64,000 bases of DNA from Streptomyces sp. S4.7 (GTDB lineage Bacteria; Actinomycetota; Actinomycetes; Streptomycetales; Streptomycetaceae), in assembly GCF_010384365.1 (NCBI RefSeq), contig NZ_CP048397.1, positions 7,631,683 through 7,695,682 of the forward strand, written 5' to 3'. Positions 1 to 8,884 of this stretch are shown one piece after another; the stretch's first letter is position 1; each line of letters opens with the position of its first letter. A model generated the notes under the pieces. That model searched no databases and was not told where the DNA came from. It saw only the letters and a list, made by a program, of their open reading frames with translations. The translations under genes and the position numbers were made by a program.

Positions 1-2
1 AC

Positions 3-3000
3 CGGTTCGTCGCCGACCCGTTCGGCGACGGCGGCGCGCGCATGTACCGCACCGGCGACCTGGTGCGGTGGACCGGCGACGGCGCGCTCACCTACCTCGG
101 CCGGGCCGACGACCAGGTCAAGGTCCGCGGCTTCCGCATCGAGCTCGGCGAGATCGAGACCCACCTCGCCCGGCACGACGACGTCGCGCAGGTGGTGGCC
201 GCGGTCCGGGAGGACCGCGCCGACGGCCCCGAACTGATCGCCTACGCCGTACGCCGCCCCGGCCACAGCGGATCCGACCTGCGGGAGCACCTGCGCACCC
301 GCCTGCCCGACCACATGGTTCCGGCCGCCGTCGTCGACCTCGACGCCCTGCCGCTCAACCCGAACGGCAAGGTCGACCGCGCCGCGCTCCCCGCACCCGA
401 ACGCCGCCTCGCCGCCTCCCGCGACCCGCGCGACCCGCGCGAGGAGATCCTGTGCGAGCTGTTCGCGGAAGTCCTCGCGCTGCCGTCCGTCGGCGTCGAC
501 GACCACTTCTTCCACCTCGGCGGGCACTCGCTGCTCGCCACCCGGCTGATCGGCCGCATCCGCACCGTCCTCCAGGCCGAGCTCTCCATCAGGACCCTCT
601 TCGACGCGCCCACGCCCGCGGGCGTCGCCCGCGCGCTCGAACACGCCGCCGACGCACGCCCCCCGCTGGTACGGGCCGTACCGCGCCCCGACCGGCTCCC
701 GGTGTCGTACGCGCAGCAGCGGCTGTGGTTCATCCACCGCTTCGAGGGGCCGAGCCCCGCGTACAACATCCCCGTCGCCGTGCGGATGAGCGGGCCGCTG
801 GACGTCGACGCGCTGCGCTCCGCGCTCGCCGACACCGCCGTCCGCCACGAGTCCCTGCGCACCGTGTTCACCGAGGACGACGCCGGGCCCGTCCAGGTGG
901 TGCTCCCGCCGGGCAAGGCCGTGCCCGAGCTGACGGTGTCGCACGTCGCCGAGAACGAGCTCGCCGGCGCGCTGTCCGCGGCCGCCCGCCACACCTTCGA
1001 CCTCACCCACGAACCGCCCCTGCGGGCTTCGCTGCTGCGGCTGTCCGAGACGGAGTCCGTACTCCTCCTGCTACTGCACCACATCGCCGGCGACGGCTGG
1101 TCGTTGCGGCCGCTGCTGCGGGACGTCACCGACGCCTACACCGTCCGGGCCGAGGGCCGCGAACCGGACGCGGCACCCTTGCCCGTCCAGTACGCCGACT
1201 ACACCCTGTGGCAGCAGCGGGTCCTCGGCTCCGAGGACGACGAGCACAGCCTCCTCGCGGAGCAACTTCGCTACTGGCGCGAGCAGTTGCACGGCCTGCC
1301 GGAGGAACTCCCGCTGCCGTTGGACCGTCCGCGCCCCGTGCGCGCCGGCTACCGCGGCGGCAGGTTGCCCCTGGAGGTCCCCGCCGAGCTGCACGCCGGG
1401 ATCGTCACCACCGCCCAGCGGCACGGATGCAGCGTCTTCATGGTCCTGCACGCCGCGCTGGCGGCGACGCTCTCCCGCTTCGGCGCGGGCACGGACGTAC
1501 CCCTCGGCACGACTATCGCGGGCCGCACCGACGACGCGTCCGCCGACCTCGTCGGCTTCTTCGTCAACACCCTCGTGCTGCGCACCGACCTCTCGGGCGA
1601 CCCGACGTTCGCCGAGCTGCTGCGCCGGGTGCGCACCACCGACCTGGCCGCCTACCGGCACCAGGACGTGCCGTTCGAGAGGCTGGTGGAGGAGCTGAAC
1701 CCCGCCAGGTCGGCCGCCCGGCACCCGCTCTTCCAGGCCATGCTGACCCTCGGCACCACGGGAGACGTGCACGGCGACCGGGAGTTCGCGACCCCTGGCG
1801 GGCTCACTGTGAGCCCCGAGCGGACCGGTTCGGGCACGGCGAAGTTCGACCTGCTGCTCGCCCTCAGCGAGCGCCGCGCCGCCGACGGCACGCCGTTCGG
1901 TCTGTCCGGCGGACTGGAGTACAGCGCGGAACTTTTCGAGCCGGAGACCGCGAGGGCGCTCGCCGACGGATTCCTCCGCGTCCTCACCCAGGCCGTCGGC
2001 TCGCCCAAGCGGCGGCTCAGCCGCCTGGACGTCCTCGGCGAGCAGCGGCGCGCCGCGCTCCTGGAGAGCGGCAGCGGCGGCCCCGGCCAGACGGCGCACC
2101 GCACCCTCGCGGAGACCTTCGAGGAGCAGGTGCGCCGCACCCCCCGGCGCGAGGCGGTCGTCGACGAAGGCACCATCCTCGGCTACGCCGAGCTGAACGC
2201 TCGCGCCAACCGGCTCGCCCGCCTCCTGCTGCGGCACGGTGTCGGGCCCGAACACGTCGTCGGCGTCGCCACCGGCCGGGGCGCGCAGCTGCACATCGCG
2301 ACGCTGGCCGTATGGAAGGCTGGAGCCGCCTATCTGCCGCTTGACCCCGCCCAGCCCGCCGAACGCACCGCCCGCACGCTCGCCGAGGCCCGGCCGACCG
2401 TGGTCGTCACGGTCGACGCGCGGCGCGCGGACCTGCCGCCCGTACCCGGCGGCACACTCCTCGTGCTCGACGCGCCCTCCACGGCGGGGGAGACGGACGC
2501 ACTGCCGGACGGAGACCTCGGCCCCGCGGACGGCGTCCGCCCCATGGCGCCGGACCACCCCGCGTACGTCCTCTACACCTCCGGCTCCACCGGCCGGCCC
2601 AAGGGCGTCGTCATGCCGGCCGGTGCCCTGCTCAACCTGGCCCATTGGCACCGCAGGGCCTTCGGCACAGAACACCCCGTCCGCACCGCGCAGTTCACCG
2701 CGGCCACCTTCGATGTCTCGGTGCAGGAGGCCGTCGGCGCGCTGCTCCACGGGAACGCCCTGGTCGTCGTCCCCGAGGACGTGCGCCGCGACCCGCGCGC
2801 ACTGGCGCACTGGCTGCGCGAGCACCGGGTGCGGGAGCTCTTTGCGCCCCACCTCGTGCTCGACGCCCTGGCGTCCGCCGCCCTCGCCGACGGCGTCGAC
2901 CTCCCGGAGCTGGACACCCTCGTCCAGGCAGGCGAGGCCCTGACCCCCGGCGCGGACCTCAGAGCGTTCTGCGCGGCGCTGCCCGCACGCCGCCTCTACA

Positions 3001-4775
3001 ACAACTACGGCCCGACCGAGACCCACGTGGTCAGCGCCCTCGCCCTGCCCGCCGCCGCGGACGACTGGCCCGACCCCGTACCGATCGGCGCGCCTCTGCC
3101 CGGCACCCGGCTCCACGTGCTTGACGAGCGCCTCGACCCCGTCTCCGTCGGTGTCACGGGCGAGCTGTACGTGGCCGGCACCGGACTCGCGCGCGGCTAC
3201 CTCTCCCGCCCAGGGCTCACCGCCGAACGGTTCCTGGCCGCGCCCTTCGGCCCGCCGGGCAGCCGGATGTACCGCACCGGCGACCTCGTACGGTGGCGGC
3301 GCGACGGCACCCTCGCCTTCCTCGGCCGGGCCGACGGCCAGCTCAAGCTGCGCGGCTTCCGGGTGGAGCCGGGCGAGATCGAGAACGTCCTGCTCGCGCA
3401 CGCCGACGTCGCCCGGGCCGCCGTCCTGGCCGCGCCCGGGGAAGCGACGCGGCTCGTCGCCTACGTGGTCCCGGCCCCCGGCCGCACGGCCGACCCCCGG
3501 GAACTGCGGGCCCACGCCGCCCGGCAGCTGCCCGCGTACATGGTGCCCGCGACCTTCGTCCCGCTCGACGACCTGCCGCTGACCGCCAACGGCAAGCTCG
3601 ACCGCGCCGCCCTCCCGGTACCGGAGGCGACCCCGTCGGGCGGCCGCACCCTGGCCCGCACCCCGCAGGAGGAGCTGCTGTGCGAGCTGTTCGCCGAGGT
3701 GCTCGGGCTGGAGAGCGCCGGGGTGGACGACGACTTCTTCCTCCTGGGCGGCCACTCGATGCTCGCGATCCGGCTGCTCCGCCGGATCGAGTCCGTCCTC
3801 GGCGTGCAGCTGGCAGTGCGGGACGTCTTCGCCGCGCCCACGCCCGCCGGGCTCTCCGGGCGGCTCGGCGCGGGGGACGAGGAGAACGCCTTCGCCACCC
3901 TGCTGCCGCTGCGCACAGGCGGGACGCAGCGCCCGCTGTTCTGTCTGCACCCCGGCTCCGGCCTCAGCTGGTGCTACAGCGGACTGCTGAAGCAGCTGCC
4001 GTCCGACCTGCCCGTCTACGGCCTCCAGGCCGCACGGCCCTCGGCCGGCGAACGCTTCCCCGCGACGATGGAGGAGATGGCGGCCGACTACCTCGAGCGC
4101 GTCCGCGAGGTGCAGCCGTCGGGCCCGTACCGGCTGCTGGGCTGGTCGTTCGGCGGGCAGATCGCCTACGCGCTGGCCACCCTCCTCCAGGAGCGCGGCG
4201 AGAGCGTCGAGCTGCTGACGCTCGTCGACGCCTACCCCAACGACCGCCGCCGGCCGAAGGACGACAGGTACGGGCTGATGGCCCGCCGTTTCCGCGACGC
4301 CGGTATCGCCGTCGGCGAGGAGGAGCTGGAGGAGGACCTCGAGCCGGTCCTCGCCCGCTACCTGGAGAGCGTGCGCGCCGAGGGCGGTTCGCTGGCGCAG
4401 CTGCGGGACGAGGAGATCCGCGACCGCTTCGAGGTGTACGTCAACAACGTGCTGCTGATGCAGCGTTACGTGCCCTCTCTCTTCCGCGGCGACGTCGAGT
4501 TCTTCACCGGCACGCACGAGCAACTGGTGAGCGAGGTCTCCACCGCGCAGTGGAAGCCGTACCTGGAGGGGCGGCTGAGCGAGCACCCCACCGGCGTCGC
4601 CCACGGGGACATGCTCCGGGACCCCGGCGTCCTGGCGGCGCTGGGCGAGGTGCTGACCGCACGCCTCGGCCTCGCCGCGTTCCCGTCCGCGCCGCCCGCC
4701 CGTGCCCGAACCCGACGCAGCCGCCCCCGGAGGACGGCTGAAGCCCACGTCCGACAGAGGTCCCATGATCAGTGA
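3..4775 (+). CDS. Nonribosomal peptide synthetase, C-terminal part (A end-PCP-C-A-PCP-TE)
   Basis: The window opens inside this gene. The first ~130 codons are the end of an adenylation domain (YRTGDL near nt 45, NGKVDR near nt 362). They are followed by a carrier domain (LGGHSL, Ser codon 528-530), a condensation domain (about nt 690-2030, HHIAGDG near nt 1078), a complete adenylation domain (YTSGSTGRPKG near nt 2574; YGPTE; YRTGDL; NGKLDR), a second carrier (Ser codon 3756-3758) and a type I thioesterase (GWSFGG, Ser 4146-4148), so this is the terminal, product-releasing module. Aligning the last A domain to GrsA by eye gives pocket residues D-V-Q-F-V-A-N-V-V, closest to the proline code I remember (DVQ(F/Y)(V/I)AHVV) but with N for H. 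No epimerase precedes the C domain, which fits an LCL-type condensation. The Arg-rich tail after the TE is atypical. The stop overlaps the next start by 11 nt. Confidence 0.96.
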   Translation, partial: RFVADPFGDGGARMYRTGDLVRWTGDGALTYLGRADDQVKVRGFRIELGEIETHLARHDDVAQVVAAVREDRADGPELIAYAVRRPGHSGSDLREHLRTRLPDHMVPAAVVDLDALPLNPNGKVDRAALPAPERRLAASRDPRDPREEILCELFAEVLALPSVGVDDHFFHLGGHSLLATRLIGRIRTVLQAELSIRTLFDAPTPAGVARALEHAADARPPLVRAVPRPDRLPVSYAQQRLWFIHRFEGPSPAYNIPVAVRMSGPLDVDALRSALADTAVRHESLRTVFTEDDAGPVQVVLPPGKAVPELTVSHVAENELAGALSAAARHTFDLTHEPPLRASLLRLSETESVLLLLLHHIAGDGWSLRPLLRDVTDAYTVRAEGREPDAAPLPVQYADYTLWQQRVLGSEDDEHSLLAEQLRYWREQLHGLPEELPLPLDRPRPVRAGYRGGRLPLEVPAELHAGIVTTAQRHGCSVFMVLHAALAATLSRFGAGTDVPLGTTIAGRTDDASADLVGFFVNTLVLRTDLSGDPTFAELLRRVRTTDLAAYRHQDVPFERLVEELNPARSAARHPLFQAMLTLGTTGDVHGDREFATPGGLTVSPERTGSGTAKFDLLLALSERRAADGTPFGLSGGLEYSAELFEPETARALADGFLRVLTQAVGSPKRRLSRLDVLGEQRRAALLESGSGGPGQTAHRTLAETFEEQVRRTPRREAVVDEGTILGYAELNARANRLARLLLRHGVGPEHVVGVATGRGAQLHIATLAVWKAGAAYLPLDPAQPAERTARTLAEARPTVVVTVDARRADLPPVPGGTLLVLDAPSTAGETDALPDGDLGPADGVRPMAPDHPAYVLYTSGSTGRPKGVVMPAGALLNLAHWHRRAFGTEHPVRTAQFTAATFDVSVQEAVGALLHGNALVVVPEDVRRDPRALAHWLREHRVRELFAPHLVLDALASAALADGVDLPELDTLVQAGEALTPGADLRAFCAALPARRLYNNYGPTETHVVSALALPAAADDWPDPVPIGAPLPGTRLHVLDERLDPVSVGVTGELYVAGTGLARGYLSRPGLTAERFLAAPFGPPGSRMYRTGDLVRWRRDGTLAFLGRADGQLKLRGFRVEPGEIENVLLAHADVARAAVLAAPGEATRLVAYVVPAPGRTADPRELRAHAARQLPAYMVPATFVPLDDLPLTANGKLDRAALPVPEATPSGGRTLARTPQEELLCELFAEVLGLESAGVDDDFFLLGGHSMLAIRLLRRIESVLGVQLAVRDVFAAPTPAGLSGRLGAGDEENAFATLLPLRTGGTQRPLFCLHPGSGLSWCYSGLLKQLPSDLPVYGLQAARPSAGERFPATMEEMAADYLERVREVQPSGPYRLLGWSFGGQIAYALATLLQERGESVELLTLVDAYPNDRRRPKDDRYGLMARRFRDAGIAVGEEELEEDLEPVLARYLESVRAEGGSLAQLRDEEIRDRFEVYVNNVLLMQRYVPSLFRGDVEFFTGTHEQLVSEVSTAQWKPYLEGRLSEHPTGVAHGDMLRDPGVLAALGEVLTARLGLAAFPSAPPARARTRRSRPRRTAEAHVRQRSHDQ

Positions 4776-5032
4776 CAACCCGGCCGTTCCGGAGCGGCGC
4801 CGACCGCACCCCCCGCACCCGCTCGACTCGCTCGTCCGCGCCATCGGCGAGGTGACGGCCTTCCGGCGCACGGACGAGGAGACCGTCACCGAGGTGGCTG
4901 AGGCACTTCCGCGCCCATCTGGACCTGCCCGGCCTCCTCACGCAAGATCAGCGAGAGAGCGACCCCGCCTGCTACCGCCAGCACGTATTGCACACCCGGC
5001 CCGACGGCTCGCCGCCCGCCGCCGGCATCTGA
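4765..5032 (+). pseudogene. Cysteine dioxygenase-like N-terminal remnant, frameshifted
   Basis: The ATG at 4765 opens a frame containing LDSLVRAIGEVTAFRR and ETVTEVAE. At about nt 4897-4903 the homology moves to another frame that reads WLRHFRAHLDLPGL, then YRQHVLHTRPDGS, ending at TGA 5030-5032. That pattern resembles the N-terminus of actinobacterial cysteine dioxygenase-type cupin proteins, which normally run to ~170 residues and carry metal-binding His residues further on; here the gene stops before them. The original frame stays open to 5112 with an unrelated tail (HWPWTDVITDALARL). I read this as a decayed tailoring or housekeeping gene behind the NRPS. The family assignment is from memory of the N-terminal motif only. 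Confidence 0.5.
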
Positions 5033-5363
5033 GGTTCGCACGCCACTGGCCATGGACCGACGTGATCACCGATGCCCTGGCACGGCTCGAAGCTCTCCCG
5101 AACCCCGGCTGACCAGCACGTTCCCATCCCTGCGAGCAGCACCACCCCGACCGGAGCCGTGGAACCCGGCGCCCACCCGACGCGACAACCGGGCCATCAG
5201 CGTGCCCAACACCGACGCGAACAACCGAAACGGCCCGCCGGAGAAAACGACGGGCCGTCACGAAAGATCGAGGTTAACGTCCTCCTGACGGGTCATCGGG
5301 GGATCTGTGGGACGTATGTGGGAGCTGCGGGCTTCCGGGCGGCGGGTCGCCGAGGTCGGAGGA
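5033..5363. other. Intergenic stretch with a hairpin
   Basis: No convincing gene. The in-frame tail of the upstream remnant ends at 5112. An inverted repeat ACGGCCCG (5230-5237) / CGGGCCGT (5251-5258) could be a transcription stop between the NRPS side and the leftward zinc operon, though it lacks a T-run. Confidence 0.4.
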
Positions 5364-6563
5364 TCAGTGGCCGGCGACGGTGCCGGACAGTTCGTTCGTG
5401 CTCTTCGGCAGGGTCACGGACGTGACCTTCTTGCCAGATTCGATGTCGATGGCGTGCAGTTTGCGCTTGCCCGGCTCGGAGACGTACGCGGTGTGGTCGC
5501 GGACGAAGAGGGTGGGCCGGGGCTGCTGCCAGTCCAGCGGCTCCTGCCACTCGTCCACGACGGGGATCTTCTTGTCCACCTTGCCCGTTTCGGGGTCGAT
5601 GACGTGGAGGGTGCCGTTGGTGCCCAGGAGGAGTGCCTCGCCGTGGGGTCCGCGGCCGAGTGAGCGGAAGGAGTAGCTGGTGCCCAGGTCGACGAGGCGC
5701 AGTTTCCCGGTCTCGGTGTTGATGAGGGAGATGCGTGTCGGCCGCTCCAGTTCGGCCTCCGGGTCGGTCTTGTAGTCGCCCAGGAGAATGGGCGATGCGT
5801 CGCTGCCACTCTGGTTACCGATGCGGCCGTAGTCGTCGGGGGCGTCGACCTTGGTGAACTTGCCGTCCTTGTAGATCAGGATGCCGTCCTCGCAGCCGAT
5901 GCCGATGGCCTCGCCCTTGGCCGCGGCCTCGCCGTGGACGCCGGGGCACTTCTCGTTGCGCTTGATCTCCTTGTTGTTCTTGTCCAGGACAAGGGCGCCG
6001 GTGCGCTTCTCCTCGGTGCCGAGGGTGCTGAGGAGTTCGCCGTTGCTCAGTTCGATGGCGACGCCGTGGTGCGGCTCGGCGGAGGTGTAGGCGCGGCCTT
6101 GCGGCTTGCTGCCGCCCGCGAGGTCGTCGGGGTCGAAGACGTTGACCTCGCCGGTGCCGTCGGTGAACAGGACCGTTTTGTCGGCGTGCCGTACGACGTG
6201 TCCGGGCTTGGCGCCCTCGTATTCGATGCCGGTGAAACTCTGTTCGGCGGCGTTCAGGACGCGAAAACCGGCATCAGTGGAGACGACGACGTGGGAGTCG
6301 TCGCCGGCGGGGTTGAGACGGTTGAAGCCGGGCAGCTCGATCGTGTCGGCCAGCTTCAGGCTCTCGCCGTCCAGGACGTACAGTCCTCCGTCGAAGGTGG
6401 CGACCAGCGGGTCCGTGACCGCTACGGCCTTGGTGCTCGGCGCAGTCTTGGCCTTCGTGTCGGACGAGGAGGTGGCCTCTCCTCCACAGGCGGTCAGGAC
6501 CGAGGAGACCGCCAGAGCAATGGCCGTGCCCGTGATGGCTCTGGTGCGTATCGGCTTGTTCAC
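5364..6563 (-). CDS. aztD: AztD-type zinc metallochaperone, lipoprotein
   Basis: About 399 residues. The GTG at 6563 is chosen because AAAGGA sits 8 nt upstream on the minus strand; the longer ORF upstream lacks a ribosome site. The N-terminus is a lipoprotein signal with lipobox LTAC, so the protein should be anchored outside the membrane. The rest is a WD/beta-propeller-like series of short repeats (for example DPLVATFDGGLYVLDG, EPHHGVAIELSNGELL, DPETGKV) matching the secreted AztD family, which binds zinc and hands it to the solute-binding protein AztC. It is the last gene of the leftward operon aztB-aztD-like-aztC-aztD, about 90 nt after aztC, and probably shares Zur control from the aztA/aztB gap. 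Confidence 0.85.
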   Translation of the reverse strand: MNKPIRTRAITGTAIALAVSSVLTACGGEATSSSDTKAKTAPSTKAVAVTDPLVATFDGGLYVLDGESLKLADTIELPGFNRLNPAGDDSHVVVSTDAGFRVLNAAEQSFTGIEYEGAKPGHVVRHADKTVLFTDGTGEVNVFDPDDLAGGSKPQGRAYTSAEPHHGVAIELSNGELLSTLGTEEKRTGALVLDKNNKEIKRNEKCPGVHGEAAAKGEAIGIGCEDGILIYKDGKFTKVDAPDDYGRIGNQSGSDASPILLGDYKTDPEAELERPTRISLINTETGKLRLVDLGTSYSFRSLGRGPHGEALLLGTNGTLHVIDPETGKVDKKIPVVDEWQEPLDWQQPRPTLFVRDHTAYVSEPGKRKLHAIDIESGKKVTSVTLPKSTNELSGTVAGH

Positions 6564-6656
6564 CGGTGTGTTCCTTTCTGTGCCGCGCGGGCGCGGCAGT
6601 GAGTGCGGGTGTGTTTGAGCGGCCGGTCGGCCGGTGCCCACGTCAGGGGTGCTGGT

Positions 6657-7625
6657 TCAGGCGCCGGTCAGGCCGTCGGTCATGGCGGTGGTGTTGGCGC
6701 GCATCATCTGCAGGTAGGTGCCGGCGCCCTTGCCCTTCTCGGTCAGCGATTCGGAGTAGAGCTCGACGACGCGCACTTGACCGTCCATCTCTGTGCGCAG
6801 CACCTCGGCCAGCCGCTTGGGCTGGGAGGAGTCCGCGAACACGGTTTGCACGCCTGCCTTCCGCATCGCCTGGGTGAGTGAGCGCAGGTCGGAGGAGCTG
6901 GGCGAGGCCAGCGTCGTACCGCTCGGGATCACCGCGCCCACCACCCGGAAGTCGAAGCGTTCGGCGAGGTAGCCGAAGACGTGGTGGTTGGTCACCAACG
7001 CGCGCCGCTGTTCAGGTATGCGGTCGAGGGATTTCTCCATCCAGGTGGTGAGGTCGGCGAGTTGGTCGTCGTAACGGTCGGCGTTGTCGCGGACGGCCGT
7101 CTCGTCGACGCCGTCCACGTGCTCGACCACCTGGTCGGCGATCAGGTCGGCGGCCTTGCGTACGCGGTCGGGGTCGGTCCAGAAGTGCGGGTCGGGCTGC
7201 CCGGTCTCCTCCTCGGGTCCGCCGTCGTCGTGGGCCTGGAAGGTGAGCGGGTCCACCGCCTTGCCGGCCTCGAAGGTGGCTACCCCTGCCTCGCGGGCAG
7301 CCTCCACGTGCCGCAGTACGTTCTCCTCCAGCCCCAGCCCGTTGAAGATCACCAGGTCGGCCCGCTCCAGCTCAGCGGCCTGCACGGCCGACAGGCCGAA
7401 GGAATGCGGGTCGGCGTTCGGCTGCATCAGCACCGTCACTTCGGCCCCGTCACCGACGATCTCCTGGGTGATGTCGCCCAGGATGTTGGTCGTCACGACT
7501 ACCCGGGGCTGGTCGCCGCTGCTCGTACAGGCGGTGCCGGCAACGGCCAGGGCGAGGATGAGCAGGACCGGCAGGAAGGTGCGCAGCGGCCGCGGCCCTC
7601 GCGTCTGTCTCGTCCGTCGTGTCAT
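6657..7625 (-). CDS. aztC: Zinc ABC transporter substrate-binding lipoprotein AztC
   Basis: 322 residues from ATG 7625. This start overlaps the TGA of the upstream gene (ATGA, 7625-7622), implying translational coupling. A lipoprotein signal (AVAGTACTSS) is followed by a cluster A-I type metal-binding fold: VVVTTNILGDITQEIVGD, PNADPHSFGLS (first His ligand), DPHFWTDPDRV, NHHVFGYLAERF and a late ADSSQP segment. The loop between helices is short and carries AHDDGGPEE, with fewer His than ZnuA-type proteins, which is typical of AztC. It would capture zinc and deliver it to the permease AztB; AztD-type proteins act with it. Confidence 0.92.
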   Translation of the reverse strand: MTRRTRQTRGPRPLRTFLPVLLILALAVAGTACTSSGDQPRVVVTTNILGDITQEIVGDGAEVTVLMQPNADPHSFGLSAVQAAELERADLVIFNGLGLEENVLRHVEAAREAGVATFEAGKAVDPLTFQAHDDGGPEEETGQPDPHFWTDPDRVRKAADLIADQVVEHVDGVDETAVRDNADRYDDQLADLTTWMEKSLDRIPEQRRALVTNHHVFGYLAERFDFRVVGAVIPSGTTLASPSSSDLRSLTQAMRKAGVQTVFADSSQPKRLAEVLRTEMDGQVRVVELYSESLTEKGKGAGTYLQMMRANTTAMTDGLTGA

Positions 7626-8863
7626 CGGCCTGTCTCCACCATCAGGACCGGCTTGATGCCCAGGTCGAAGGTGCGCGCGATGCGCAGGTTGTCGTTGTAG
7701 TCGATCTCGTACACGCGTCTGCCTTGGGGGTCGTTGAGGTAGGCGCGGCTGCGGTCGACCTCGATGACCGGTTCCGCGCTCTGGTCGGTGGAGGCCTCCG
7801 GCGCGCGCGTCACCAGCGGCTTTGTCTTCGAAAGGTGCTTGCCGGTGGAGATGTCGTAGCCGTGCAGCGATCCGTCGGACTGGAGCACGATCAAGGGAGA
7901 GCCCTCGCCCGCCGTGTTGGCCGCGACGACGGGGCCGGTCTTCACCCGTGTCCATGTGCGCTCGGTGACGTCCAGAACCCACACGGCCCGCTCCCCGGCC
8001 GAAGCCGTGAGCGTGTCGCTGCCGGGCCGGTACCGGAAGGCCGTAGCGCGATCCCCGTCGAGTACGTCGTCGCCGTACGTGATTTTCCGGGCCGTGAACG
8101 CGCCGTCGGCCTCACGGACGAGCAGGGCACCGTCGGCGCAGCCCAGGACGACTCCGCGCCGGGTGACGGCATCGCCCTGCGGGTCCTCGCACGCCGCGTC
8201 CGGCGACGCGACGCGCTTGCCCTCGCGGTCGTACACCGAGAGCTGCGCGGCGTCCTGCCCGTTGTCGGTGAGGCTGAGCAGGTGCTCCGCGTACGGCAGG
8301 ACAACGCCCGCCTGTGTGCCGGGAAGCGTGCGGGGCGAGCCGACCCTGCCCTTCTCCAGTTCGGCCCGACGGTAGATCCTGGCGCGGCCGTCCGCGTCGG
8401 TGATTGCGGTCACCGCGGCGTCGCTGCGGACGTGCGCACCCGAACCTCCGGGCAGTTCGCCCACGTCGCGTGTGGCCGCGCGGTAGTAGTGGACGTGGTC
8501 GCCGTGATCCACCATCCAGGCGCCGCCATCGAGGACGTGCGTGCCGCCTGAGGTGTGGAAGTAGCCGAACCGGCCGTCCGTGGTGAGTCCGGTGGTGCCC
8601 GTCCTCCGGGACACCTCCTGCGCCTTGCCGGTGATCAGATCGAGTACCCGGGTGTCTCCGGTCCCCGGGTCGTTGAGCAGCAGCCGCGACTGCTGCTCCG
8701 CCTTCTCCTGTGCCCCCTCGACGTACCCGTGAGGAGCGGAGGCCGAGGCGCTGGACTTCGGGGCGGACACGTCGTCGTTCTGACCGGTGCAGCTCGTGGT
8801 GAGCAGGGAGAGGGCCACGAGCGCGGCAGGCACCCAGGGAGTGACGTTGCTTCGGACGAGCAA
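7622..8863 (-). CDS. AztD-like beta-propeller lipoprotein (second copy)
   Basis: 413 residues, with lipobox LTTSC in the first 25. As in AztD, the mature part is a chain of short beta-propeller-like repeats (VLDLITGKAQEV, GRFGYFHTSGGTHVLDGG, HGYDISTGKHL, EVDRSRAYLNDPQGRRV). His-rich patches (VDHGDHVHYY) could bind metal. It lies between aztB and aztC and overlaps aztC by 4 nt, so it is part of the same transcript. It is clearly a paralogue of the aztD product at 5.4-6.6 kb but much diverged. It may be a second zinc chaperone or a sensor of zinc load; which of the two serves AztC cannot be told from sequence. Confidence 0.8.
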   Translation of the reverse strand: MLVRSNVTPWVPAALVALSLLTTSCTGQNDDVSAPKSSASASAPHGYVEGAQEKAEQQSRLLLNDPGTGDTRVLDLITGKAQEVSRRTGTTGLTTDGRFGYFHTSGGTHVLDGGAWMVDHGDHVHYYRAATRDVGELPGGSGAHVRSDAAVTAITDADGRARIYRRAELEKGRVGSPRTLPGTQAGVVLPYAEHLLSLTDNGQDAAQLSVYDREGKRVASPDAACEDPQGDAVTRRGVVLGCADGALLVREADGAFTARKITYGDDVLDGDRATAFRYRPGSDTLTASAGERAVWVLDVTERTWTRVKTGPVVAANTAGEGSPLIVLQSDGSLHGYDISTGKHLSKTKPLVTRAPEASTDQSAEPVIEVDRSRAYLNDPQGRRVYEIDYNDNLRIARTFDLGIKPVLMVETGR

Positions 8864-8884
8864 GGGGATCGCCTCAGGTTCTCT

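Noticed and set aside
1071..4889. Very long open frame (1272 codons) on the minus strand opposite the NRPS.
   Set aside because: It is an antisense shadow of high-GC coding sequence; it shows no domains, and the plus strand has clear NRPS motifs throughout.
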